Positions 8,836 through 17,533 of a stretch of 64,000 nt of DNA are shown here, piece after piece; positions within the stretch are counted from its first letter, which is position 1; each line of letters starts with the position of its first letter. The stretch covers positions 104,909 through 168,908 of the forward strand of contig JAUSOY010000005.1 in the NCBI GenBank assembly GCA_030656615.1, given 5' to 3'. The notes beneath the pieces are model-generated. The model did no database searches. It saw nothing but the letters and a program-made list of their open reading frames with translations, and had not been told where the DNA came from. The stretch is from Bacteroidales bacterium. GTDB taxonomy: Bacteria > Bacteroidota > Bacteroidia > Bacteroidales > TTA-H9. The translations under genes and the position numbers were made by a program.

Positions 8836-11085
8836 TTATAGGATGGAGTTTGAAAAGTCTCTCTGAGCCTTGAGTAAATTTAATGAATATAGCAGGAGGT
8901 TTTTGGTTTCGCTTAACAGATTTAAAACCATCAGCGAATTTTTTGTTCCAATTGATTCTTGCTTTATCAATTTCAATTGACGTTTTTTCATTTTCTCAAT
9001 CTTTTCAATCAGCAATTGCTGGTCGATGATGATTTCCTGAATTCTATTCCATTCGGAGGTTTCAAGAGTCATCGTGAGGTTGTTGAAGAAATCTGAAACT
9101 TTATTGGTTATTTTTAATAAATCCTCGGACTGTTCTTCAATTAAGGGGGGATGATTATTATCGAGGTGCTCGTAAATGGGATGCGATATATACGTCAGAC
9201 AATGCGTTATTTCGCGCAGATAATCCAGGGTTTGAACATAAAAATGACCCGACTCAATTGAATCTTCCTCAAGTTTCTTGATTGTGCCATAAACATTGTA
9301 TTTTAATTCCTTTGTATGCGAATTAAGATCATCTATTTTTTGGCAGGTATCGCGTAAGCTTTTTCGATTTTCTTTCATGAGTTGTTTATTGGCCTTGGCA
9401 TATAATTCAGATACTTCCGTTAAAACTTTGTGTATGCTTTTAGTACATTGGCTGTAAACGGTATTGTTATCGAGCTGAGCCACGTTAATCAGGCTTTCTC
9501 TGTTTTTTGTTTCTTCTTCTTTCTTCTTATGAATGAAGTGGGTTTTTATAACCATAAACAAAGCAAAACCGAGGGATGCAAACATTGCGAACATTCCGCC
9601 CCAATGAATAAAAATGGCAATAAGGAAGGCACCTGTAAAAGCGATGAAGGCTGTAAAGAACCAGCCGCCTATAACGGTAATGACTCCTGAAATGCGATAA
9701 ACGGCACTTTCTCTTCCCCATGCACGGTCGGCAAAGGAGGTTCCCATGGCTACCATAAAGGTTACGTAGGTTGTAGAAAGAGGTAACTTTAATGAGGTGG
9801 CTGAAGCAATCAATATACTGGCAACAAACATATTAACGGAAGCCCTGATAAGGTCAAAAGAGGGTGGGTCTTTTTCTTTTTGGGCTTTTTTATAAAAAGT
9901 ACTATTGTCAAAACGTTTATCCATAAACCGAATGGCAGAACCCGGCAGTATGAAGTTAAAAATGCGTCCGCCTTTAATGGCATTACGTACAAGTGTTCGA
10001 GCAAAGTAGGATGAATTAAATCGTTCCATTCCTGAATCCTGACGAGCCAAATCTAATTCAGTCTTCGTTACTGTACGTGATTTTTTTGAAAAGAATAGCG
10101 TAAGTACCATGATTATACCCGCGGCAACCAGAAATGGTGTTGGCGTTTGTATGGGTTCTAAGAGTCTGCCCATGGTGTATGTTGCCGGATTGGCTAGTGG
10201 GTCAGCAATGAGTAGGTTATATGATTCGTATCCTGCCAGAGGTACTCCGATGAAATTAACAAGGTCGTTTCCTGCAAATGCCATTGCAAGCGAAAAGGTT
10301 CCGAACAGGACGATAATTCGTAAAATATTAATTCGGAATAGTACAATTAGTAATTGAAAGAGGATGGTAAGCCCTGAAAAACAAAGGAGTAAAATAGTAC
10401 TGGTATTTTCCTTTATATATGTATTAATGTCGCCTGACATAAAACTCGTTCCTTTAGCACCTTTCATCAGGATGAAATAAATAATGGCCGTAACGACCAG
10501 GCCACCCCATAGAGCACCAAAATATTTTAAGGTTTTGTTATAATTAAAAGAGAATATCAGACGTGAAAACCATTGTACGATGGTTCCAGTGGTTAGTGCA
10601 ACCACGACGGATACCAGAATGGCTGAAATAATGGCCAGTGCTTTTCCGGAGTTGATGTATTGCCCCATTTCGGCAAGGTTTCCGCTACTGTTCATTACTT
10701 TTATCAGCGAAATAGCTACTGCAGCGCCGAGGAGCTCAAATACAATGGAAACAGTGGTGGATGTTGGCAGGCCATATGTGTTGAATGTGTCCAGCAATAT
10801 CACATCGGTAATCATAACCGCGATGAAAATGACCATAATTTCAGTGAAAAGAAAACGGTCAGGATGAAAAACTCCGGACCTCGCAATTTCCATCATGCCA
10901 CTCGAAAACAGCGAACCGGCCAAAACACCTAGTGATGCAACAGCAAGAATCCATTTAAATGGAGCAACCTTTGAGCCTATTGCACTGTTAAGAAAGTTAA
11001 CGGCATCGTTGCCAACCCCTACGATTAAGTCTGAGATAGCAAGAATAAACAAAACGACAACAAACACTAAGTAGATATTATCCAT
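8836..11085 (-). CDS. Inorganic phosphate transporter, PiT family, with PhoU-like C-terminal domain
   Basis: Cation-coupled inorganic phosphate permease of 749 residues in the inner membrane. The two inverted PiT repeats each carry the signature: VGNDAVNF near residue 25 and AGNDLVNF near residue 270. About ten to twelve membrane segments follow, up to about residue 545. The cytoplasmic tail (about 560-749) is helical and PhoU-like, an arrangement known in Bacteroidota PiT proteins and thought to regulate uptake. The ATG at 11085 (MDNIYLVF) is chosen over a longer in-frame start at 11229, which would add 48 basic residues and run into the divergent sulfotransferase. The position between two paralogous sulfotransferases on the other strand is odd. 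Confidence 0.92.
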   Translation of the reverse strand: MDNIYLVFVVVLFILAISDLIVGVGNDAVNFLNSAIGSKVAPFKWILAVASLGVLAGSLFSSGMMEIARSGVFHPDRFLFTEIMVIFIAVMITDVILLDTFNTYGLPTSTTVSIVFELLGAAVAISLIKVMNSSGNLAEMGQYINSGKALAIISAILVSVVVALTTGTIVQWFSRLIFSFNYNKTLKYFGALWGGLVVTAIIYFILMKGAKGTSFMSGDINTYIKENTSTILLLCFSGLTILFQLLIVLFRINILRIIVLFGTFSLAMAFAGNDLVNFIGVPLAGYESYNLLIADPLANPATYTMGRLLEPIQTPTPFLVAAGIIMVLTLFFSKKSRTVTKTELDLARQDSGMERFNSSYFARTLVRNAIKGGRIFNFILPGSAIRFMDKRFDNSTFYKKAQKEKDPPSFDLIRASVNMFVASILIASATSLKLPLSTTYVTFMVAMGTSFADRAWGRESAVYRISGVITVIGGWFFTAFIAFTGAFLIAIFIHWGGMFAMFASLGFALFMVIKTHFIHKKKEEETKNRESLINVAQLDNNTVYSQCTKSIHKVLTEVSELYAKANKQLMKENRKSLRDTCQKIDDLNSHTKELKYNVYGTIKKLEEDSIESGHFYVQTLDYLREITHCLTYISHPIYEHLDNNHPPLIEEQSEDLLKITNKVSDFFNNLTMTLETSEWNRIQEIIIDQQLLIEKIEKMKKRQLKLIKQESIGTKNSLMVLNLLSETKNLLLYSLNLLKAQRDFSNSIL

Positions 11086-11103
11086 GATATATTTTTTACG
11101 GAG

Positions 11104-11111
11104 CAAAATTA
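11104..11111 (-). promoter_or_regulatory. -7 promoter element of the phosphate transporter gene
   Basis: TAATTTTG on the minus strand fits TAnnTTTG and lies 18 bp upstream of the ATG at 11085. No clear -33 box was seen. Confidence 0.4.
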
Positions 11112-11204
11112 TTCCGTTTTCGTACCTCTTTTGCTTTTTCCATTTTAAGTTTATGTTAATTTTCCGCTTATTAAACCTACAGAGGCTTTTTGGGTCTAAA
11201 GGCC

Positions 11205-12263
11205 ATGAAAGAAATTCAGAATCTTCCATTTTTCTTTATAATTGGAAGGCCACGCTCTGGCACAACTTTACTCAGGACGCTACTGGATGCACATTCGTTT
11301 GTGAAAGTCCCACCCGAATATCCTGTAATTCTAAAGCTGTATAATCGTTTTGGAAAATTAAAATCTTGGTCGGCCGAAGATGTTGAAGCCTTTGATGCTG
11401 CCTTTCGTCAGAAACTTCCTTCTGAATACTGGAAACTCGAATATCTGAATATTGATGAAATCAGGCTTAAGCAATTACTGGGTAAATTACCAACCGATGC
11501 TAAATTCACCGATTTTATAAAAGTCCATTATTCATGCTATCAATCGGTGTATCCTACCACGGAATTGAAAATTCTGGGAGATAAAAACCCTGTTTTTGCA
11601 ACCTATGTAAAGCGTCTGATGAAGATTTTTCCGGAGGCTCGTTTTATCTTTTTGACCCGTGATTACCGCGATAATTTTGTTTCTGTAAGGCGCTTTTCTT
11701 TCGAAGCACCTATTGTGGCATTGCAGGCTTATCGCTGGAAATATGTTACCCGTATGATGTTGGGTTTGAAAAAACAATTTCCCAATCGCATACTGCATAT
11801 CCGTCACGAGGATGTGATTGCCAGCGCACCAGAGACATTAAGCACGGTTTGTGATTTTCTTGGAATTGAAATGGATATGGGTATGCTTGATTTTTATAAG
11901 AAAAAGGATGAAGTATATAATATGATCTCCTCAGCACACTTTGATAAATTTCATTCAGGTCTCGGGCAGCCTATTAATCCATCCCGTATGGGTTTGTGGG
12001 AAGAAAAACTTACCGACAACGAAGTCAAAACAGCCGATGCCGTGGTAGGGATTTGGGCAGAAAGAGCTGGCTATAAAAGAAAGTACACATACTGTTCCGC
12101 TTCAATTATTTTGAAAACAATTCCCTGGCAATTGTATGGTTATTTTTTATATCAATTGATGTCGTTTGCTGAATTTTTACCCCCGGGTTTGCGTAAGCAT
12201 TTTGCTCGTTTTCTTCCAATGTTGGCCAGAATATGGCATCGGTATTTTAAAAAGGATAAATAA
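11205..12263 (+). CDS. Sulfotransferase family protein (copy 2)
   Basis: Second PAPS-dependent sulfotransferase, 352 residues from the ATG at 11205; an in-frame TTG at 11190 is less likely. The phosphosulfate loop RPRSGTT lies at residues 15-21, and GDKNPVFATYVKRLM and FLTRDYRDNFVSVRRF match copy 1 almost residue for residue. The C-terminal hydrophobic segment (PWQLYGYFLYQLMSFAEFLPPG) is also shared. The copies are clearly homologous but well diverged in the acceptor-binding middle (about 45-110), so they may act on different acceptors. The gene ends 17 bp inside the convergent GNAT gene, leaving no room for a separate terminator. Confidence 0.85.
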   Translation: MKEIQNLPFFFIIGRPRSGTTLLRTLLDAHSFVKVPPEYPVILKLYNRFGKLKSWSAEDVEAFDAAFRQKLPSEYWKLEYLNIDEIRLKQLLGKLPTDAKFTDFIKVHYSCYQSVYPTTELKILGDKNPVFATYVKRLMKIFPEARFIFLTRDYRDNFVSVRRFSFEAPIVALQAYRWKYVTRMMLGLKKQFPNRILHIRHEDVIASAPETLSTVCDFLGIEMDMGMLDFYKKKDEVYNMISSAHFDKFHSGLGQPINPSRMGLWEEKLTDNEVKTADAVVGIWAERAGYKRKYTYCSASIILKTIPWQLYGYFLYQLMSFAEFLPPGLRKHFARFLPMLARIWHRYFKKDK

Positions 12264-12921
12264 GAAGATCGCCTTTTGTCTGACTTTTATGGTCCGGAAA
12301 AACTTTTTTGATTAGATTAATAGTAAAATCTGCAAGACCACTTTCGACATCGTACGAATCAAAAATAAAAAGGGCTTGCTTATTGTCGGGATATAATTTA
12401 TCGAGTGCTTTGCGAATTTTAATTGTTTTCTGTTCGAAATCGGTAATACGGAGTTTATACAGTTGATTTTCGACATTTTCCTGATTCTCGCATAGTTTAT
12501 ATCCAAGCATCTCATTAAACTGGCGGGCTATGTTATTGGTTTTGAGAATATGAGCATATACCGATGGCCAACCAAATAAATTAAAAAAAACATCAGTTAT
12601 CATCAGAGAGACAATTGCAGGAACAAAAGTTTGATAATAAGAAGTATCATGGATAAATACGCCTGATTCAAATTCTTGCTTCTCCCAATCAACATTTTTA
12701 GCGTTTATTAACCCGATGTCTTTACCTTCGTAATGAATGATTAAGTAAAAATTTGTGAAATTATCGATCGTGAGGAACCATTTTTCCTGCATTTCAGGCG
12801 TGATTTCTGCTCTGAATTCCATCGTTTGGCGTATATGCTCAGCGTTTCGCCAATGCCTGAGCATTTCAATATCAGAATGCCTGACTCTTTTTAAGGTAAC
12901 ACCATATTTCTCAATTCGCAT
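12247..12921 (-). CDS. GNAT family acyltransferase
   Basis: Predicted GNAT-fold N- or O-acyltransferase of 224 residues. The N-terminus (VTLKRVRHSDIEMLRHWRN) is typical of the RimJ-like or sugar-modifying branch, followed by EKWFLTIDNFTNFYLIIHYEGKDIGLINAKNV and a core that includes NNIARQFNEMLGYKL (about residues 140-155). The last 50 residues lie outside the GNAT core. It begins 2 bp after the glycosyltransferase stop and is the last gene of the ACP-KASIII-SDR-GT2 operon. In that setting it could transfer an acyl chain made by the operon to an amino sugar; this is inferred. The donor (CoA or ACP) cannot be read from sequence. Confidence 0.75.
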   Translation of the reverse strand: MRIEKYGVTLKRVRHSDIEMLRHWRNAEHIRQTMEFRAEITPEMQEKWFLTIDNFTNFYLIIHYEGKDIGLINAKNVDWEKQEFESGVFIHDTSYYQTFVPAIVSLMITDVFFNLFGWPSVYAHILKTNNIARQFNEMLGYKLCENQENVENQLYKLRITDFEQKTIKIRKALDKLYPDNKQALFIFDSYDVESGLADFTINLIKKVFPDHKSQTKGDLLIYPF

Positions 12922-12923
12922 AT

Positions 12924-13856
12924 TTATTCAATAATCCGGCGGATATTATACGGAGGTTTTCGATTTTGAACCACATACATTCTACGGAGATATTCACCAA
13001 TGATGCCCAGGCTAAAAAGGATGATGCTTGTAGAGAAGAGTATGGCTGTAATCATACTGGTATAGCCCAATGGCACATCCCAGAATATCTTTTTGATAAT
13101 ATAAATTACGCCAAACACGAAACTGATAAAAGAGGCAAAGAATCCACCATAAACCAGAACTTTTAGTGGAAATCCTGTATAAAACACGACCAGATTGGCA
13201 GTTAGCCCCAAGAGTTTGGATAATGTATAACCCGATTTTTGATGTTTTCTTTTGTGATGTTCTACGGAGACAAAGCCAACAGCTTCGGTATACCACAGGA
13301 TGATTTCATCGATAAAAATGAAGTGTAAACGGTGTTCGCAAATTTTCTCTGCAATTTCTCGTTTCATAATCCGGAAAGAACTTCCATCACCCGGAGTATC
13401 ACGGAATTTACGGGATGTGCTTTTCAGTATCTTACTTCCTGAATTTCTTAGGCCGGAGTGTTTTTTATCGCTGGATGGGATTCCATAAATAATATCAGCA
13501 TCCGATTTTTTAAATGCTTGAATGAGTTTGGGGATTTCGGAGGGAGGCCATTGTAAATCATCATCCGTGGTAATTATTTTTTCGCCTCTGGTCATTGTAA
13601 GCCCACAGAGCGTTGCATTATGCTGCCCGAAATTTCTTGCCAGTTTTATTATACGAACCTGTCCCTGATTCGATTGCTGGAGGCCTTGCAGTATCTCCCA
13701 GCTTTGGTCCTTGCTTCCATCATCAACAAAAATCGCTTCAAAACTTGTTGAGAGTTCTGTAAATACCTTTTTAATCTCATAAAACAATTCTTCCAAAGAG
13801 TCCTGACTGTTATATACAGGAATAACCACGGAATATTCGGGATGTTGCATATCCAT
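12924..13856 (-). CDS. Glycosyltransferase family 2, GtrB/ArnC/DPM-like
   Basis: Membrane-anchored GT2 enzyme, probably moving a sugar from a nucleotide donor to polyprenyl phosphate. The N-terminal Rossmann domain has YSVVIPVYNSQDSL, FVDDGSKDQSW and the metal-binding run TTDDDLQWPP. Two membrane segments close the protein (VVFYTGFPLKVLVYGGFFASF and ITAILFSTSIILFSLGIIGEYL), as in GtrB and ArnC. The start is uncertain: a GTG at 13880 overlaps the upstream gene by 11 bp, while ATG codons at 13856 and 13850 lie just after that gene's stop; 13856 is chosen. Its place in an operon with acyl-chain enzymes suggests glycan or glycolipid assembly. Confidence 0.85.
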   Translation of the reverse strand: MDMQHPEYSVVIPVYNSQDSLEELFYEIKKVFTELSTSFEAIFVDDGSKDQSWEILQGLQQSNQGQVRIIKLARNFGQHNATLCGLTMTRGEKIITTDDDLQWPPSEIPKLIQAFKKSDADIIYGIPSSDKKHSGLRNSGSKILKSTSRKFRDTPGDGSSFRIMKREIAEKICEHRLHFIFIDEIILWYTEAVGFVSVEHHKRKHQKSGYTLSKLLGLTANLVVFYTGFPLKVLVYGGFFASFISFVFGVIYIIKKIFWDVPLGYTSMITAILFSTSIILFSLGIIGEYLRRMYVVQNRKPPYNIRRIIE

Positions 13857-13869
13857 TATATTGAATAGT

Positions 13870-14604
13870 TTAACCGCCACCCAGTATCAGGCTGGTACCT
13901 GTGACCCATTTGCTGGCATTCGAAAGATAGTAAACAATGGTATTTGCTACATCTTCTGCTTCACCCAGCCCTAAAGGCTGACGGGCTTCTATCTGGTCGA
14001 TGGTATCCTGATTGGTACTTTCAAGGGTTTGATCAAGCATGCTTCCTTTAACAAAGGCAGGAGCAATGCAGTTTACGCGTATGCGCTTTGGAGCCAGTTC
14101 CAATGCCAGTACTCTGGCATAGTTTTCAAGCGCAGCCTTCACACTGATGTACATTCCACCTCCCACAAAAGGGTATTTTATTGAGATGGAGGAAATGAAT
14201 AAAAGAGAACACTCACCGGCCAATAATTTCTTTTTTCGGAGTAACTGAGTCGTTAGTAATACGGGAGCATTAAAACCGATGCTGAAATTTTTTTCAATAT
14301 CATCAGCAGCAATAAACCGGGCGGGTTTAATTTCTGAAATTCCTGTGCTGTATACAACTCCGTTAAGGACGGGCAATGCTTGAACTAAGTTATCAATATC
14401 GTTACTTAGGGTAAGATCGGCAGGGATTGCCAGATGATTTTCACCCGATAAAAGTCCAAATGTTTCTTGAAGCCTTTGTTGATTTCTTCCGGTGATAATG
14501 ATACGGGCACCATATTGGCTTGCAGATATGGCTGTTTGACGTCCCAGCCCTGAAGAAGCACCGGTTACCAGAATCGTTTTACCATGTAAATCAAAGGCAT
14601 TCAT
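13870..14604 (-). CDS. Short-chain dehydrogenase/reductase, FabG-like
   Basis: NAD(P)-dependent short-chain dehydrogenase of 244 residues. The cofactor loop TGASSGLG starts at residue 14, and the catalytic residues are Ser139, Tyr152 and Lys156 (YISVK). It ends in GTSLILGGG. Length and sequence resemble 3-oxoacyl-ACP reductase (FabG). It follows the KASIII gene after 4 bp, so it probably reduces the 3-oxoacyl-ACP made by that synthase; this is inferred from context. Housekeeping FabG is usually encoded elsewhere, which points to a specialised acyl pathway. Confidence 0.85.
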   Translation of the reverse strand: MNAFDLHGKTILVTGASSGLGRQTAISASQYGARIIITGRNQQRLQETFGLLSGENHLAIPADLTLSNDIDNLVQALPVLNGVVYSTGISEIKPARFIAADDIEKNFSIGFNAPVLLTTQLLRKKKLLAGECSLLFISSISIKYPFVGGGMYISVKAALENYARVLALELAPKRIRVNCIAPAFVKGSMLDQTLESTNQDTIDQIEARQPLGLGEAEDVANTIVYYLSNASKWVTGTSLILGGG

Positions 14605-14608
14605 AATA

Positions 14609-15664
14609 TCAGATTTCGAGAATTTCGGGAATAATTGGATAATCCATAGTAAGGCTTACCGTGCCCCATGATAAACCAATACCAAAAGCAGAAAGCATCA
14701 GCTTTACCTTTTTTTGTGCGATTTCTTCGCGTAATTCTGAAACAATCGTTAAAGGTATGCTTGCTGAACTTGTATTTCCATATTTGCCAATCGATAATGG
14801 CACCTTTGAAATATCCAGTTTGAGCATTTTTCGTAGCGTATTATTGATGAGTTTATTGGCCTGATGAAAAACTATATAATCGAAATCATCCAGTTTTTCA
14901 CCAGTAAATTCGAGATGCTTTTTAATGTTTGGGACGACTTCACGCAGTGAAAAGTTAAAAACCTCTATTCCATTTAAGGCAACATGAAGCTTCGAGCGAT
15001 GAATTCCAGGACTCATTTTTTTGTAGTCGAAGCTTTTTTTTGTGAGTATGTTTCTCATTCCACCATCCGGAATAATTATGGCATCAAAACCAGAACCATC
15101 GCCCTGTAAATTAAAATGGGTGATGTCTGCATTTGAATCCAATTCGATAGCCGTGGCCGTTCCGGCATCGCCAAAGAGTGGGTAGGTACTCTTGTCTCTG
15201 TAGGCCGAGTTGAGTGTGCTAATATCGCCTACAAGTAAAAGGCCTTTGTTGATGCCCATTTGTCTCATTAAACTTCCCATAATGGATAAGCCGTAGACGT
15301 AACCCGAACAACCCAAACCAATATCCAGACTAATGCACGAATTGGGAAGTCCCAGTTTATGTTGAAGTATGCCGGAAGTTTGTGGAATGAAATAATCGCG
15401 GGTTTGAGAAACAAATACAAGCAGGCGCACCTCTTCTTTATCCCATTTGAGTTCATCAAAAAGACGAAGCGCCGCTTTTTCGCACATATCACCCGTAGTA
15501 ATGCCTTTGGATACGTGACGTTTAGTTTCAACACCAATGGTTTTAATCAGAAGATTGCGTTCTTTCTGCGATACCCATTTATAGTCATGATTGGATACCA
15601 CGTTTTTGGGAACACAAGCGGCTATACCGGCTATCCGGAGCCCAGGAATTGAAAACTGAGCCAT
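14609..15664 (-). CDS. 3-oxoacyl-ACP synthase III (KASIII, FabH-like)
   Basis: Thiolase-fold condensing enzyme of 351 residues. The Cys-His-Asn triad is Cys119 (GLGCSGYVYG), His267 (VFHQANKLINN) and Asn297 (GKYGNTSSA), all present. KASIII enzymes join an acyl-CoA to malonyl-ACP. It lies 24 bp after an ACP gene and 4 bp before a FabG-like gene, whereas fatty-acid fabH in Bacteroidota often sits with plsX and rpmF, so this is probably a dedicated copy. Similar ACP-KASIII-SDR sets occur in O-antigen and flagellin-glycan clusters of other bacteria, where they make 3-hydroxyacyl groups for amino sugars. Confidence 0.88.
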   Translation of the reverse strand: MAQFSIPGLRIAGIAACVPKNVVSNHDYKWVSQKERNLLIKTIGVETKRHVSKGITTGDMCEKAALRLFDELKWDKEEVRLLVFVSQTRDYFIPQTSGILQHKLGLPNSCISLDIGLGCSGYVYGLSIMGSLMRQMGINKGLLLVGDISTLNSAYRDKSTYPLFGDAGTATAIELDSNADITHFNLQGDGSGFDAIIIPDGGMRNILTKKSFDYKKMSPGIHRSKLHVALNGIEVFNFSLREVVPNIKKHLEFTGEKLDDFDYIVFHQANKLINNTLRKMLKLDISKVPLSIGKYGNTSSASIPLTIVSELREEIAQKKVKLMLSAFGIGLSWGTVSLTMDYPIIPEILEI

Positions 15665-15688
15665 ATTTTCAGGGGTTTAATTGTTCAA

Positions 15689-15931
15689 TCAGCCTTTAAA
15701 ACGATTCTTTATCAGATTAAAAACGTCGTTAACAGCTTTGGATTTTACAAGGTCATCTGCATTAAGTGTAACGTCATATTCTGTTTTTACCATGGCAATA
15801 AGTACGAGGGCATTAATGGAATTCCAATCGAACATATCCCTGAAAGTGCTTTCGGGCTTTAATTTGCCAGGTTCCAACTCATCAAACTCATCTTCAATCT
15901 TTAAGATAAAATCTTCTATTGTAAGCGACAT
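15689..15931 (-). CDS. Acyl carrier protein
   Basis: Small acidic acyl carrier of 80 residues. Ser38 in FDWNSINAL is the expected phosphopantetheine site, in place of the usual DSL sequence of fatty-acid ACP, which marks this as a specialised carrier. The ATG at 15931 (MSLTIEDFILK) is chosen because the longer frame from 16027 adds a non-ACP hydrophobic stretch and covers the promoter. It is the first gene of the operon and would hold the chain extended by the downstream KASIII and reduced by the SDR. Confidence 0.88.
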   Translation of the reverse strand: MSLTIEDFILKIEDEFDELEPGKLKPESTFRDMFDWNSINALVLIAMVKTEYDVTLNADDLVKSKAVNDVFNLIKNRFKG

Positions 15932-15970
15932 ACTATCATTTTTACAGGATGAATACTGATTTATAATTAG

Positions 15971-15978
15971 CAAATATA
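15971..15978 (-). promoter_or_regulatory. -7 promoter element of the ACP operon
   Basis: TATATTTG on the minus strand, 40 bp before the ACP start, matches TAnnTTTG. It would drive ACP through GNAT as one transcript. Confidence 0.5.
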
Positions 15979-16147
15979 GAATAAAGTAATGACTTTTTCC
16001 TTTCAATAAAGGCATGAACGTGTGCATTTTATCATAGGCCGGGAAGTGCGATTCAATTTTTAATGGCCTTAACTCTTTTGAAATCTGACTTTTGTTTCAA
16101 GTGTAATTACATTTCAATACCTAAATGCTGATTTTAATCATTTCGTT

Positions 16148-16155
16148 TATCTTTG
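16148..16155 (+). promoter_or_regulatory. -7 promoter element of the radical SAM triplet
   Basis: TATCTTTG matches TAnnTTTG exactly and lies 19 bp before the TTG start at 16175. The transcript would begin within a few bases of the start codon, giving a nearly leaderless mRNA. Confidence 0.5.
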
Positions 16156-16174
16156 GGCATCAAAAGATTATTTA

Positions 16175-17533
16175 TTGAAGAAAAAAACACTTATACTCAT
16201 CAACCCGGCCAATAAACATCGAAAGGGGTTTCTGTTAAGAAATGAGTCGCGGCAGGTTCCATTGGCCCTTGGTATTTTGGCAGCACTGACTCCTTCAGAA
16301 TGGAAAGTGATAATTCTCGATGAAAATTTTAAAAGTTTTCGATACCGGGATGCTGATTTAGTGGGAATTACCTCCTTTACTTCTACGGTATCCAGAGCGT
16401 ATGAAATTGCGGCTTTATATCGCGAAAAAGGTATCCCTGTTGTTTTGGGAGGTATTCATGTTTCGGCTTTGCCGGATGAGGCTTTGCATTATGCCGACGC
16501 AGTGGTTATTGGCGAGGCAGAAGAAAGCTGGCCAAAGCTTTTAGAAGATTTTGAAAATTCAGCATTAAAGAAAAAATACGAATCAGGTTTTGTTGATTTG
16601 GATAGTATTCCTGTACCCCGTCATGATCTTTTTCATCCGGGATATTTCTTTGCATCCATCCAGACCAGCCGCGGTTGTCCGCATCAATGCGATTTCTGTT
16701 CAGTACCTTCCTTTAACGGCCATAAATACCGGATGCGTAAGATCGGAAAAGTGCTCGAAGAGATTCGTCAGGTTAAAAACAAGCTGCTTTATTTTGTGGA
16801 TGATAATATTATTGGATATGGCTCACAGGCCGAAGCACATGCAGTTGAGCTATTTGAAGGAATGATACAGATGAATTTGAAAAAGGAATGGTTTGCCCAG
16901 GCCAGCCTTGATATTGCTCAAAAACCACATTTGTTGAAACTTGCAGCCAAGGCTGGTTGTCGTATGTTGTTGATTGGAATAGAGGCAGAATCTGAAGCAG
17001 CTCTTACCGATTCAAATAAAAAACTGAATCTGAAAATTGGCACAAGTCAGTATGCAAAAGCCTTTCGCGAAATTCATAAACACGGCATTGCCGTTTTAGG
17101 GGCTTTTATTTATGGCATGGATTCGGATACTCCGGAAGCGCTTCATGCACGAACAAAATATATTTTAAATTCTTCAGTGGATGTGGTTCAGGCATCCGTG
17201 ATGACTCCTTTACCAGGAACACGCCTTTTCAATCGATTAAAAGAGGAGAATAGATTACTCGCAACGAATACTCCTCAGGCCTGGGAATATTTTCATTTTT
17301 CGGATGTAGTTTTCAAACCCCTCCACATGAATCCAGGCGAATTGGCCGGAGAGATGGACTGGGCTTATTCGAAATTATTAAACAAAAATACCTTACGAAA
17401 AAAATTTCTTAGAACGTTGTGGAATACAAGAAGCATACGTACCGCATTATGGGTCTGGAATTCCAATCTTAATTACCGTTCCGTAGCATTCGAAAAGGCA
17501 ACTACATTTCAATACACCGACCGTCATGGCTGA
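16175..17533 (+). CDS. B12-binding domain radical SAM protein (copy 1 of 3)
   Basis: Cobalamin-dependent radical SAM enzyme of 452 residues. The N-terminal Rossmann-like B12 domain covers about 1-140 (TLILINPAN, DLVGITSFTS, GGIHVSALPDEA). The [4Fe-4S]/SAM site is Cys168, Cys172 and Cys175 in RGCPHQCDFCSV. A TIM-barrel core runs to about 370 and contains IGIEAES and TPLPGTRLF. The class includes methylases, cyclases and lipid-modifying enzymes (BchE, HpnP and HpnR types); the substrate is unknown. The start is TTG (codons Leu-Lys-Lys-Lys, read as Met) and no ATG lies near. The gene overlaps the next by 8 bp. Confidence 0.85.
   Translation: MKKKTLILINPANKHRKGFLLRNESRQVPLALGILAALTPSEWKVIILDENFKSFRYRDADLVGITSFTSTVSRAYEIAALYREKGIPVVLGGIHVSALPDEALHYADAVVIGEAEESWPKLLEDFENSALKKKYESGFVDLDSIPVPRHDLFHPGYFFASIQTSRGCPHQCDFCSVPSFNGHKYRMRKIGKVLEEIRQVKNKLLYFVDDNIIGYGSQAEAHAVELFEGMIQMNLKKEWFAQASLDIAQKPHLLKLAAKAGCRMLLIGIEAESEAALTDSNKKLNLKIGTSQYAKAFREIHKHGIAVLGAFIYGMDSDTPEALHARTKYILNSSVDVVQASVMTPLPGTRLFNRLKEENRLLATNTPQAWEYFHFSDVVFKPLHMNPGELAGEMDWAYSKLLNKNTLRKKFLRTLWNTRSIRTALWVWNSNLNYRSVAFEKATTFQYTDRHG

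Noticed and set aside
15932..16174. Possible tRNA or small RNA in the gap between the ACP and radical SAM genes.
   Set aside because: No cloverleaf, T-loop sequence or terminator was seen; the gap holds divergent promoter elements.
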